NCBI GenBank assembly: GCA_023459495.1
Contig: JAEWTL010000020.1
Coordinates: 1 to 10,872, forward strand
Length of the DNA: 10,872 nt
DNA from: Bacillota bacterium
Lineage (GTDB): Bacteria > Bacillota > Clostridia > Christensenellales > SZUA-584
Direction: 5' to 3'
Below are positions 5,549-10,872 of the stretch, in pieces (within the stretch, counting starts at the first letter, position 1; every line of letters starts with the position of its first letter). Under the pieces are notes generated by a model. The model was not told where the DNA came from. It saw only the letters and a list, made by a program, of their open reading frames with translations, and did no database searches. The translations under genes were made by a program, and so were the position numbers.

Positions 5549-6670
5549 ATGGAACTGATTAAATTCATTAAAAAAAATCCCGATTGGGAAACTAAATTAA
5601 CGGCTGACCCTTACAATCTGAAAATTCGTAAAAAAGACCAGTTTGTTCTGTTTTATTACAATCAGCTTTCTTCTGACTTTACGAATGAAATTGTAAAAGA
5701 ATGCCGTGGAGTTATTCTTGACTCCACGGACTGGACTGTTGCCCGCTATGCCTTCAAAAAATTTTTTAATGCGGACGAACCTAATTGCGATGTTAAAATT
5801 GATTGGGCGTCTGCAGTTGTATCCGAAAAAATTGACGGGTCACTCGTTTCTGCATGGTGGGATAAATATCAGAGAAAATGGCGTTGGGCAACTTCTAAAA
5901 CTATTGATGCGGAGGATGCTCCTCTTCCTGAAGATGTAAATTGTCCTTTCAAAAACTATCAAGAACTTATCAATTATGCGATGCGTCAGCAAGGATATAA
6001 AGAACAGAATTTTTGCCGTTCTTTTACTTATAATTTTGAACTTGTCTCTCCTTATACTCGTGTTGTAATTGAATATCCTAAACCGCAACTTTATTTTTTG
6101 TGTTCTGTTGAAAATGCAACTCTTGCTGAAATTCCGTCTTGGAATTATCCATCTGATATACTTAAACCAGAAGTAAAAAAGCTTTCTTCCTATGAAGAGT
6201 GTGAGCGGGCGGCGCAAGAGCTTCCTTGGAATGAAGAAGGCTATGTTGTAAGAGATAAGTTTGGACACCGCGTAAAAATTAAATCACCAGAATATGTTAA
6301 GGCGCATTATTTGAGAAATAATAATGTAGTTACTCAAAGAAGATTAATTGAAGTAATCTTGGCTAATGAAGCTGATGAATTTCTTACTTATTGCCCTGAT
6401 TATGAGGAAGCTGTGCATAAAATTACTTGGGCAATGAGCAATGTAGGACTGAAATGTGAAGTAGGCTTATCTTGTATTAGTGTAGCGTCTAAAAACCAAT
6501 GGAGAGATTGGACTGGAGAGCAAATTCAAGTTCTTATGAATAAAATTCCAAGTTGTAAATTGCCTTATGTGCAAAATTATATTTGGTTGAATTGGAAAAA
6601 TCCTAATTTACTTCCTCTCGATTATATTAAAAAATTTACTGCGGGACAGTGGGAGAAGCTTTTAAAGTAA
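5549..6670 (+). CDS. T4 RNA ligase 1-like (Rnl1) ATP-dependent RNA ligase
   Basis: ATG at 5549 follows GAAAGAAGG (5533-5541). The 373-residue product has the nucleotidyltransferase signatures in order: ECRGVIL at 51-57, a pre-motif typical of Rnl1 enzymes; motif I KIDG with Lys94 as the adenylated nucleophile; motif III around YNFELVSP (161-168); motif IV EEGYVV (229-234); and motif V VKIKSPEY (242-249). Length and motif spacing match T4 Rnl1 (about 374 residues), including a C-terminal helical domain. The reaction is ATP-dependent joining of 5'-phosphate and 3'-hydroxyl RNA ends, classically repair of tRNA cut in the anticodon loop by host nucleases. A kinase-HD fusion at 8834 could supply the end-healing steps. 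The gene is last in its unit and is followed directly by a terminator. Confidence 0.92.
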   Translation: MELIKFIKKNPDWETKLTADPYNLKIRKKDQFVLFYYNQLSSDFTNEIVKECRGVILDSTDWTVARYAFKKFFNADEPNCDVKIDWASAVVSEKIDGSLVSAWWDKYQRKWRWATSKTIDAEDAPLPEDVNCPFKNYQELINYAMRQQGYKEQNFCRSFTYNFELVSPYTRVVIEYPKPQLYFLCSVENATLAEIPSWNYPSDILKPEVKKLSSYEECERAAQELPWNEEGYVVRDKFGHRVKIKSPEYVKAHYLRNNNVVTQRRLIEVILANEADEFLTYCPDYEEAVHKITWAMSNVGLKCEVGLSCISVASKNQWRDWTGEQIQVLMNKIPSCKLPYVQNYIWLNWKNPNLLPLDYIKKFTAGQWEKLLK

Positions 6671-6684
6671 ATAAATTTTTATTT

Positions 6685-6715
6685 AGGCACTTATAGAGAT
6701 ATAAGTGCCTTTTTT
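6685..6715 (+). terminator. Rho-independent terminator
   Basis: A perfect 10-bp inverted repeat (AGGCACTTAT, 6685-6694; ATAAGTGCCT, 6701-6710) with a 6-base loop is followed by a T run (6710-6715). It lies 15 bases after the RNA ligase stop and ends only three bases before the next -35 box. Confidence 0.95.
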
Positions 6716-6718
6716 AAT

Positions 6719-6747
6719 TTGACTTTTTTTTAGATTTATGCTATAAT
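6719..6747 (+). promoter_or_regulatory. Sigma-A-type promoter P3
   Basis: TTGACT (6719-6724), 17 bp, TATAAT (6742-6747) with TATG before the -10. TATATAGAAA follows. It drives the unit from 6781 to 8495. Confidence 0.88.
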
Positions 6748-6780
6748 ATATATAGAAAATAAAGAAAGGAAGTCGTTTTA

Positions 6781-7539
6781 ATGGCTATTGATTTTAAGAG
6801 AGAGAGCGAAATTTTCCATACTATCATTGATACTATGCTGGATACTTTTCAAATGCCTTATTCGGGTAAATGCTGTGAAAACGATAAAGTCCGTAGTGAT
6901 TTCCTTTCTTGGGAAGAGTCCTATGCGGAGCAGTCTGCAAACGGATTTTATAATGATAAAGGTGATTTGATATGTCAATCTACTTATGGTAGTTCTTCCC
7001 ATCCCGCCTTTGATTTTTTCCCAGAAGAAGAAGGCGGTTGGACTATGGTCCGTGGTTGGTGTCGTATTGTGTTTCTGACTGATGAGTCTGATTATGTTCT
7101 GAAAATTCCTGCAAATTTTTTAAGTGGACGAAGCATAGATTTTAATCAAAATGAGTTTGACACTTATCAGAAAGCAGTTGAAGCTGGATATGAGAATATG
7201 TTTGCTAAATGCTATAAACTTCCTGATTATCGTGGTATTCCAATGTTGCTTATGGAACGCATTGATGTCGATGAAGACGAAAACGCAAGTATTTGTAATC
7301 AGACTCTTGAGAGTATGTATCAAGAGGATGGCTATGATGAAGAAGAGATTTATGATACTCTTCAGAATTATAGTTATGGCGGTTCTGATATGGTAGAAGT
7401 TTATCTTGGAACCAAGTATGGAGATGCGTTCACTGATTGGTGTGATGAAATTGGCTTGCGGGATGTCCATTCGGGGAATTTTGGTTTTAGAAATGGTGAT
7501 TACAGTCAGCCCGTAATTTGTGATTATGCTTCTTATTAA
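6781..7539 (+). CDS. Divergent protein-kinase-fold protein
   Basis: ATG at 6781 has AAAGGAAG (6765-6772) upstream. The 252-residue product shows kinase-fold landmarks in the right order: an ATP-binding lysine in YVLKIP (K108), a candidate helix-C glutamate in QNEFDTY (E125), a hinge-like LLMERID (156-162), a catalytic loop LRDVHSGNFGF (D228, N233) and a metal-binding CDYAS (D248). The D-x-H-x-x-N loop is closer to aminoglycoside phosphotransferase/AarF/choline kinase-type enzymes than to eukaryotic-type Ser/Thr kinases. There is no clear glycine loop, and the chain ends right after the DFG-like aspartate, so there is no normal C-lobe. A roughly 85-residue N-terminal region is unrecognised. 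The substrate is unknown. It is first in an operon with a small membrane protein and a radical SAM protein. Confidence 0.75.
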   Translation: MAIDFKRESEIFHTIIDTMLDTFQMPYSGKCCENDKVRSDFLSWEESYAEQSANGFYNDKGDLICQSTYGSSSHPAFDFFPEEEGGWTMVRGWCRIVFLTDESDYVLKIPANFLSGRSIDFNQNEFDTYQKAVEAGYENMFAKCYKLPDYRGIPMLLMERIDVDEDENASICNQTLESMYQEDGYDEEEIYDTLQNYSYGGSDMVEVYLGTKYGDAFTDWCDEIGLRDVHSGNFGFRNGDYSQPVICDYASY

Positions 7540-7551
7540 GGAGGAATTTTA

Positions 7552-7758
7552 GTGGCAGTAATAGTTGTGATTTTATTTATGTGTGCTATTCTAATGGGAG
7601 CGCTTTTTGGACTGGTTATTGGACTTAAATTAAGATTAGACCGCTATGATAAAAAAATTAAGGAATTGAGTAAAGCAATTTCTGTTAATGAAGACTATTT
7701 AACTGCCATCGATGAGCGGACAATTGATATTTATAATTGTATTAGGAGGAAAAGCTAA
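7552..7758 (+). CDS. Small single-pass membrane protein
   Basis: GTG start at 7552 is chosen because AAGGAGG (7538-7544) lies seven bases ahead, overlapping the previous stop. The product is 68 residues: an N-terminal hydrophobic segment (about residues 2-25, rich in Val, Ile, Leu and Ala with a GALFGLVIGL motif), then a basic, helical tail (KLRLDRYDKKIKELSK) likely to be cytoplasmic and coiled-coil-forming. No family was recognised. Its stop overlaps the next ATG by one base, so translation is probably coupled to the radical SAM gene. Confidence 0.8.
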   Translation: MAVIVVILFMCAILMGALFGLVIGLKLRLDRYDKKIKELSKAISVNEDYLTAIDERTIDIYNCIRRKS

Positions 7759-8495
7759 TGGGAATCAATTTACAAGTTGTAATGCCTTATCAAAAATGTG
7801 TATATAGTTGCCCTTTTTGTTGTGCTCGTGGAAAGAAGCATAACTATCAGTTTGATAATCTTTATGAGACTAATTATAAGGAATGGCAACAGAGACTAAT
7901 TGCTCGTTGTAAACAAGGCGACATAGATAGAGTTGTAATAACTGGCGAAGCTGACCCAACTCAAAACTATCGCTTTATTGAAGCAGTTTGTGAGACAGTT
8001 CCTAAAGAAATTCCTATTGAACTTACTACCCATAATTATAATTGTGAGCCTATGTTGGCTAATTGTTATAATCGCATTCATACTGTATCTTATTCTATTA
8101 CAAATAGCCGTGAATATTTGTGTGCTTGGGGATGGGGTATAAATAATTGTGATTATAACATTCCAATGCATCGTCTTGTTATTATTTTAACTGATGAATT
8201 TAATTTTTTAACGGCAGATAATTTTAATACAATGGGTTTTGAGCAAATTACTTTTAAAACGCTCCAAGAATCAGACGATGAAAAAGTTAATGAATGGATT
8301 CGTCAGCATAAAATGGATGAGGCGCATTTAAATAATATTCGAGAAATTGTAAATAAATATAATGGGAGTTCAAATTGTTCTATAAGACTTGATGAAAGTT
8401 GTCAGACTGCCACAGGTCGTTATGAGATTTTTAGAAGTGATGGACAGTGCTATGACTCTTGGGAAGCGAAACTTCCAATTGCTAATAAAATTTGA
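7758..8495 (+). CDS. Compact radical SAM protein without SPASM domain
   Basis: ATG at 7758 shares its A with the previous TAA; AGGAGGAAA (7744-7752) is the ribosome site. The 245-residue product has the cluster motif C14-x3-C18-x2-C21 (KCVYSCPFCCARGKK) and a GGEP-equivalent ITGEADPT at residues 61-68. The rest follows a short radical SAM partial barrel with later motifs LTTHNY (89-94) and TFKTLQ (165-170). It lacks the clustered C-terminal cysteines of SPASM enzymes, though C207, C215 and C231 are present. The C-terminus (RYEIFRSDGQCYDSWEAK) looks like a conserved end. The substrate is unknown; neither tRNA, nucleotide nor peptide substrates can be excluded. It belongs to a different transcription unit from the CXXX maturase. 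The TGA stop overlaps the next -35 box. Confidence 0.85.
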   Translation: MGINLQVVMPYQKCVYSCPFCCARGKKHNYQFDNLYETNYKEWQQRLIARCKQGDIDRVVITGEADPTQNYRFIEAVCETVPKEIPIELTTHNYNCEPMLANCYNRIHTVSYSITNSREYLCAWGWGINNCDYNIPMHRLVIILTDEFNFLTADNFNTMGFEQITFKTLQESDDEKVNEWIRQHKMDEAHLNNIREIVNKYNGSSNCSIRLDESCQTATGRYEIFRSDGQCYDSWEAKLPIANKI

Positions 8496-8520
8496 AAAAA
8501 TTCTAAAATTGTATTATAAT
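8492..8520 (+). promoter_or_regulatory. Sigma-A-type promoter P4
   Basis: TTGAAA (8492-8497), 17 bp, TATAAT (8515-8520). Unlike P1, P2, P3 and P5, it lacks the extended -10 TG and the downstream TATAGAAA, so it may be weaker or differently timed. It heads the unit 8555-10023. Confidence 0.75.
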
Positions 8521-8554
8521 AATAGTGTAAAAAGAAAACGAGAGGGGCTGTATA

Positions 8555-8671
8555 ATGAATTTTTATAGCTGTTTGAAAATATTGTGGGGTATATTTCTAT
8601 TTTTCGGCTGGCTAACGCTTTTCTCGATTTTAGGTTATATGATAATATGGCTTACGAGCAAGGAGAAGTAA
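8555..8671 (+). CDS. Tiny membrane protein (38 aa)
   Basis: ATG at 8555 follows GAGAGGGG (8540-8547) and promoter P4. The product is 38 residues, almost entirely one hydrophobic segment (about residues 7-33, with aromatic residues and IFLFFGWLTLF), ending in TSKEK, which suggests the tail faces the cytoplasm. It has the length and character of a small phage membrane peptide. Function unknown; it is too small for family recognition. The stop lies one base before the next ATG. Confidence 0.65.
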   Translation: MNFYSCLKILWGIFLFFGWLTLFSILGYMIIWLTSKEK

Positions 8672-8672
8672 A

Positions 8673-8816
8673 ATGAAAGAATTTATTGAGAAAGAAAATA
8701 AGTGGTTTAAAGTAATTCGTAGTGCAGAGGACAAAAATGTTTGTTATTTTGAGTTTAAAGATGGTCTTCGTATTATTCTGCGTGATGGTCGTTATGACGG
8801 TTGGTATGTAGCTTGA
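8673..8816 (+). CDS. Small hypothetical protein (47 aa)
   Basis: ATG at 8673 follows AAGGAG (8660-8665) in the end of the preceding gene. The product is 47 residues with a beta-rich pattern (KWFKVIRS, VCYFEFKDGLRIILRDGRYDGWYVA). It ends in TGA at 8814-8816, just ahead of the AAGGAGG that serves the kinase-HD gene. No family recognised; operon position and clean ribosome site support it as real. Confidence 0.7.
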   Translation: MKEFIEKENKWFKVIRSAEDKNVCYFEFKDGLRIILRDGRYDGWYVA

Positions 8817-8833
8817 GAGAAGGAGGGTAAGTA

Positions 8834-9739
8834 ATGTTTATAATGATGGTTGGTCTGCCTTATTCAGGTAAAGACTACTATATTGAGCATAATAAACGCC
8901 CCGATGATATTGTAGTATCTTCTGATGAAATTCGAGAAGAGCTTTATGGCGACGCATCAGTTCAAACTGCCCCGCAGAAAGTTTTTTTGAAAATGCGGAA
9001 GCGCACTCTTGAAGGGCTTGCAACTGGTAAAACTGTTTGGTATAATGCGACCAACCTTTCTATGAAACATCGTGTTGCTCTTTTAAGAGATATTAGAGCT
9101 AAATATGGCAATTCGATAGAAACTCAATGCATTATAATGGCAACTTCATTGGAAACTATTGACCGCAGAAGAGCATTGAGAGAAAGAAAAGTCGACGCCC
9201 GCGTTATTAAAAGAATGCTTATGCAGTTTGAAACTCCTATGTTCTATGAAGGTTGGGATTATATTGAAATTGAACAAGAAGATAATCTTGAGATAGGCTT
9301 GGAAGATATTCAAATTCAATTTATGGGCATGGAACACGATAATATACATCATTCTCAGTCTATATATGGACATATGCACAAAGCTTTTGAACTTGCGTCA
9401 GCAGATAATTGCGGGATTTTAATTAACAGAACTCTTTATTTTCATGACATTGGTAAATATTTTACGAAAACTTTTACCAACTGCCGTGGAGAAGAAACTA
9501 AAGACGCTCATTACTATGGGCACGCTAATTATGGAGCCTATTTAGTTTTAGCTTATGATAATGATGTTTATTTTAGGCGTCAACATGGGCAAAAGCTTTT
9601 GCTTGAAGCTTGGCTTATTAACTTCCATATGAGACATTATGAAGTTGGTTTTGAAAATTGGATTAAAAAATATAATATTCCGGAAGATCTCATTAATTTG
9701 TTATCTTTGGTTAATCATTATGATAAGGAGGCAAAATAA
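8834..9739 (+). CDS. Polynucleotide kinase-HD phosphohydrolase fusion (RNA end healing)
   Basis: ATG at 8834 has AAGGAGG (8820-8826) with ideal spacing. The 301-residue product begins with a P-loop kinase: Walker A GLPYSGKD (residues 7-14, Lys13), SSDEIR (29-34, matching the Asp/Arg pair of T4 Pnkp-type 5'-OH kinases), NATNLS (71-76) and a lid-like Arg-rich RRRALRERKVDARVIKR (111-127). From about residue 165 there is an HD domain: H173, H180, the FHDIGKYF motif with H204/D205, H230 in YYGHANYGAYL, and D297 in NHYDK. Kinase plus HD in one chain recalls bacterial HD-Pnk end-healing enzymes (for example from Runella), in which the HD part removes 3'/2',3'-cyclic phosphates, but there the HD part comes first. 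It fits as partner of the RNA ligase at 5549. The stop overlaps the next ATG. Confidence 0.85.
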   Translation: MFIMMVGLPYSGKDYYIEHNKRPDDIVVSSDEIREELYGDASVQTAPQKVFLKMRKRTLEGLATGKTVWYNATNLSMKHRVALLRDIRAKYGNSIETQCIIMATSLETIDRRRALRERKVDARVIKRMLMQFETPMFYEGWDYIEIEQEDNLEIGLEDIQIQFMGMEHDNIHHSQSIYGHMHKAFELASADNCGILINRTLYFHDIGKYFTKTFTNCRGEETKDAHYYGHANYGAYLVLAYDNDVYFRRQHGQKLLLEAWLINFHMRHYEVGFENWIKKYNIPEDLINLLSLVNHYDKEAK

Positions 9740-10023
9740 TGGGGGCAATACCTTGGTGGGGTTATCTGTTAGTTTGGATTATTAGTTTTTCTGTTTATTT
9801 GACAATTTATGTTTTTCAAATTAATCAAGCAGTTATTAAAAATAAAGATGGATATGGGTATAAAATTAATTTTATAATAATTATTGCTTTTATTTTAATG
9901 TTTTCATTTGTAAGTATAATTCCTGTCATAAATATATTATGTTTATTAGATGCCTTTACTGACCAGTCCTATGAAGCAATTTATGCTGTTATCAGTCAGC
10001 AAACCAAAGAAAAACAAATTTAA
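9739..10023 (+). CDS. Small membrane protein with two hydrophobic segments
   Basis: ATG at 9739 overlaps the preceding TAA by one base; AAGGAGG lies at 9725-9731. The product is 94 residues with hydrophobic segments at about residues 6-27 and 44-71, separated by a polar loop (NKDGYGYKIN), and a polar tail. No family recognised. It is last in its unit, before a terminator. Confidence 0.75.
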   Translation: MGAIPWWGYLLVWIISFSVYLTIYVFQINQAVIKNKDGYGYKINFIIIIAFILMFSFVSIIPVINILCLLDAFTDQSYEAIYAVISQQTKEKQI

Positions 10024-10029
10024 GAATAA

Positions 10030-10061
10030 GGCTGACTATGTTTTAATAGTCAGTCTTTTTT
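10030..10061 (+). terminator. Rho-independent terminator
   Basis: A 10-bp stem (GGCTGACTAT, 10030-10039; ATAGTCAGTC, 10046-10055) with one G-U pair and a 6-base loop is followed by six T (10056-10061). It sits seven bases after the stop at 10023. Confidence 0.93.
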
Positions 10062-10064
10062 AAT

Positions 10065-10093
10065 TTGATTTTTTTATAAAAATATGATATAAT
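10065..10093 (+). promoter_or_regulatory. Sigma-A-type promoter P5
   Basis: TTGATT (10065-10070), 17 bp, TATAAT (10088-10093) with TATG before the -10 and ATATATAGAAAG after it. It drives the genes from 10125 on. Confidence 0.88.
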
Positions 10094-10124
10094 ATATATA
10101 GAAAGAATAAAGGAGAGAAAGAAT

Positions 10125-10406
10125 ATGAATGAATTTTACAGCATTCGACGCGATGATCTCATTAGACTTTTGGCAGACCATTATGAACTCAATGCTTTGA
10201 TTAACGCCGGCGTAGATAATTGGGAATGGCATGATGAAGCTATTCAAAGCGATTTGGCAGAATGGAAGAAAACTGTTAATAAAGAAGACTTAACCTATGA
10301 ACAAATTGCAGAATTTAATTTGGAACAAAATGTGCGCCCGTTGCCCGAAAAACCAAAACGAATTTCTGCGATTGATAAGAATTTTTGGTTGGAAGAATGG
10401 GCTTAA
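10125..10406 (+). CDS. Hypothetical phage protein (93 aa)
   Basis: ATG at 10125 follows AAAGGAGAG (10109-10117). The product is 93 residues, acidic, Trp-rich (DNWEWHDE, NFWLEEWA), mostly helical, with no Cys and no membrane segment. I do not recognise it. First gene after P5, in a run of small genes of the kind found in phage early regions. Confidence 0.8.
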   Translation: MNEFYSIRRDDLIRLLADHYELNALINAGVDNWEWHDEAIQSDLAEWKKTVNKEDLTYEQIAEFNLEQNVRPLPEKPKRISAIDKNFWLEEWA

Positions 10407-10421
10407 GAAAGAAGGGATATA

Positions 10422-10872
10422 ATGTGGAAGGTTGATATTTATAATGGATTGTTTAGTGATAAGTGTATGCAATCGCTTGGAGAGTTTGAGACAGAAAAAT
10501 TAGCTTTTACGGCTCTTAAAGAGTTTGCTCAAATGCATGGATTTGATATGCTTTATTTCCGTAGTATGATTGACCCAAAAAATAAACAAGTCCAGTGGAT
10601 TGATTTTGGTAGTTGGAGTATTTTTGCCAGAATTGAAGAAATAAAAGAAAAGGAGAAAAATCAAATGGAAAAGCAGAAATATATTGTAAGGTGTGACAGA
10701 GCCGGAGTATTTTATGGCGAAATCGAGGGAAGGGACGGCAGAGAAATCAAAATGCGCAATGTGCGTTGTATTTGGTATTGGGACGGAGCGGCAACGCTTT
10801 TGCAGCTTGCGGCGGAGGGCACGACTAATCCTGACAAATGCAAGTTTACGATGACGGTTGACAGTCTTGAAG
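10422..10872 (+). CDS. Probable fusion of two small phage proteins, 3' partial
   Basis: ATG at 10422 follows GAAGGG (10411-10416). The frame stays open to the window end. Codons 1-81 encode a hypothetical protein whose segment VQWIDFGSWSIFARIE resembles the usual C-terminus of small phage proteins ('DFGSW' type). Then, without a stop, codon 82 is an ATG (10665) that begins a second recognisable protein (EKQKYIVRCDRAGVFYG...), itself preceded by AAAGGAG at 10649-10655. The simplest reading is that a stop between two adjacent genes was lost, giving a fusion, while the second start remains usable. GC content rises clearly after about 10665. Confidence 0.7.
   Translation, partial: MWKVDIYNGLFSDKCMQSLGEFETEKLAFTALKEFAQMHGFDMLYFRSMIDPKNKQVQWIDFGSWSIFARIEEIKEKEKNQMEKQKYIVRCDRAGVFYGEIEGRDGREIKMRNVRCIWYWDGAATLLQLAAEGTTNPDKCKFTMTVDSLE
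10665..10872 (+). CDS. Internal-start form: DUF6948-like phage protein, 3' partial
   Basis: ATG at 10665 has its own AAAGGAG (10649-10655, 9-base spacer), in frame with the longer gene. The visible 69 residues (IVRCDRAGVFYGEIEGRDG, then NVRCIWYWDGAATLLQLAAEGT) match, from memory, a widespread small phage protein family of unknown function (DUF6948-type), whose members normally start at about this point. The codons are GC-richer than everything upstream in the window. Confidence 0.65.
   Translation, partial: MEKQKYIVRCDRAGVFYGEIEGRDGREIKMRNVRCIWYWDGAATLLQLAAEGTTNPDKCKFTMTVDSLE

Noticed and set aside
5840..6268. Minus-strand open frame within the RNA ligase gene
   Set aside because: The + strand frame carries all ligase motifs; the reverse frame is Arg/Ile/Phe-rich with no recognisable features.

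Overview
The window looks like part of a large, AT-rich (about one third GC by eye) tailed-phage genome or prophage that infects a Bacillota host. The host inference rests on near-consensus sigma-A promoters (TTGATT, 17 bp, TATAAT, mostly with a TG extended -10) and strong AAGGAGG-type ribosome sites. All genes are on the + strand, tightly packed, often overlapping by one base. The phage appears to read TAG as an amino acid, most likely glutamine (genetic code 15). Six in-frame TAGs lie inside otherwise continuous reading frames, no gene ends in TAG, and TAA and TGA serve as stops. Five of the six TAGs fall in the first 1.4 kb, in the structural-looking genes; the rest of the window has one.

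Layout. 1-1017: end of a large unrecognised gene with four TAGs. 1076-1411: short tail-fibre-like N-terminal protein. 1392-4643: a radical SAM peptide-modification cassette. It comprises a 247-residue precursor with 29 cysteines mostly spaced CXXX, a 147-residue protein of unknown role, a 96-residue protein resembling the accessory protein of CXXX-repeat systems, and a radical SAM/SPASM maturase. The maturase is interrupted by a 149-residue mini-intein placed exactly at the third cysteine of its CX3CX2C cluster motif. 4700-6670: two small proteins and a T4 Rnl1-like RNA ligase, closed by a terminator. 6781-8495: a divergent protein-kinase-fold protein, a small membrane protein and a second, compact radical SAM enzyme. 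8555-10023: two tiny proteins, a polynucleotide kinase-HD phosphohydrolase fusion and a membrane protein, closed by a terminator. 10125-10872: a small hypothetical protein and a probable gene fusion running off the end, with a jump in GC content.

How the parts may work together. Promoter 1020-1048 probably drives the tail-fibre-like gene and the whole peptide-modification cassette as one operon, with the precursor start overlapping the end of the tail-fibre-like gene. The cassette could therefore make a virion-associated or late-expressed modified Cys-rich protein. The RNA ligase and the kinase-HD fusion, on separate transcription units, form a plausible RNA repair pair against host anticodon nucleases. 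The two enzyme-rich units downstream share a repeated promoter and terminator-promoter module. The most unusual content is the CXXX-repeat system in a TAG-recoded phage, with an intein splitting the active-site motif of the maturase.
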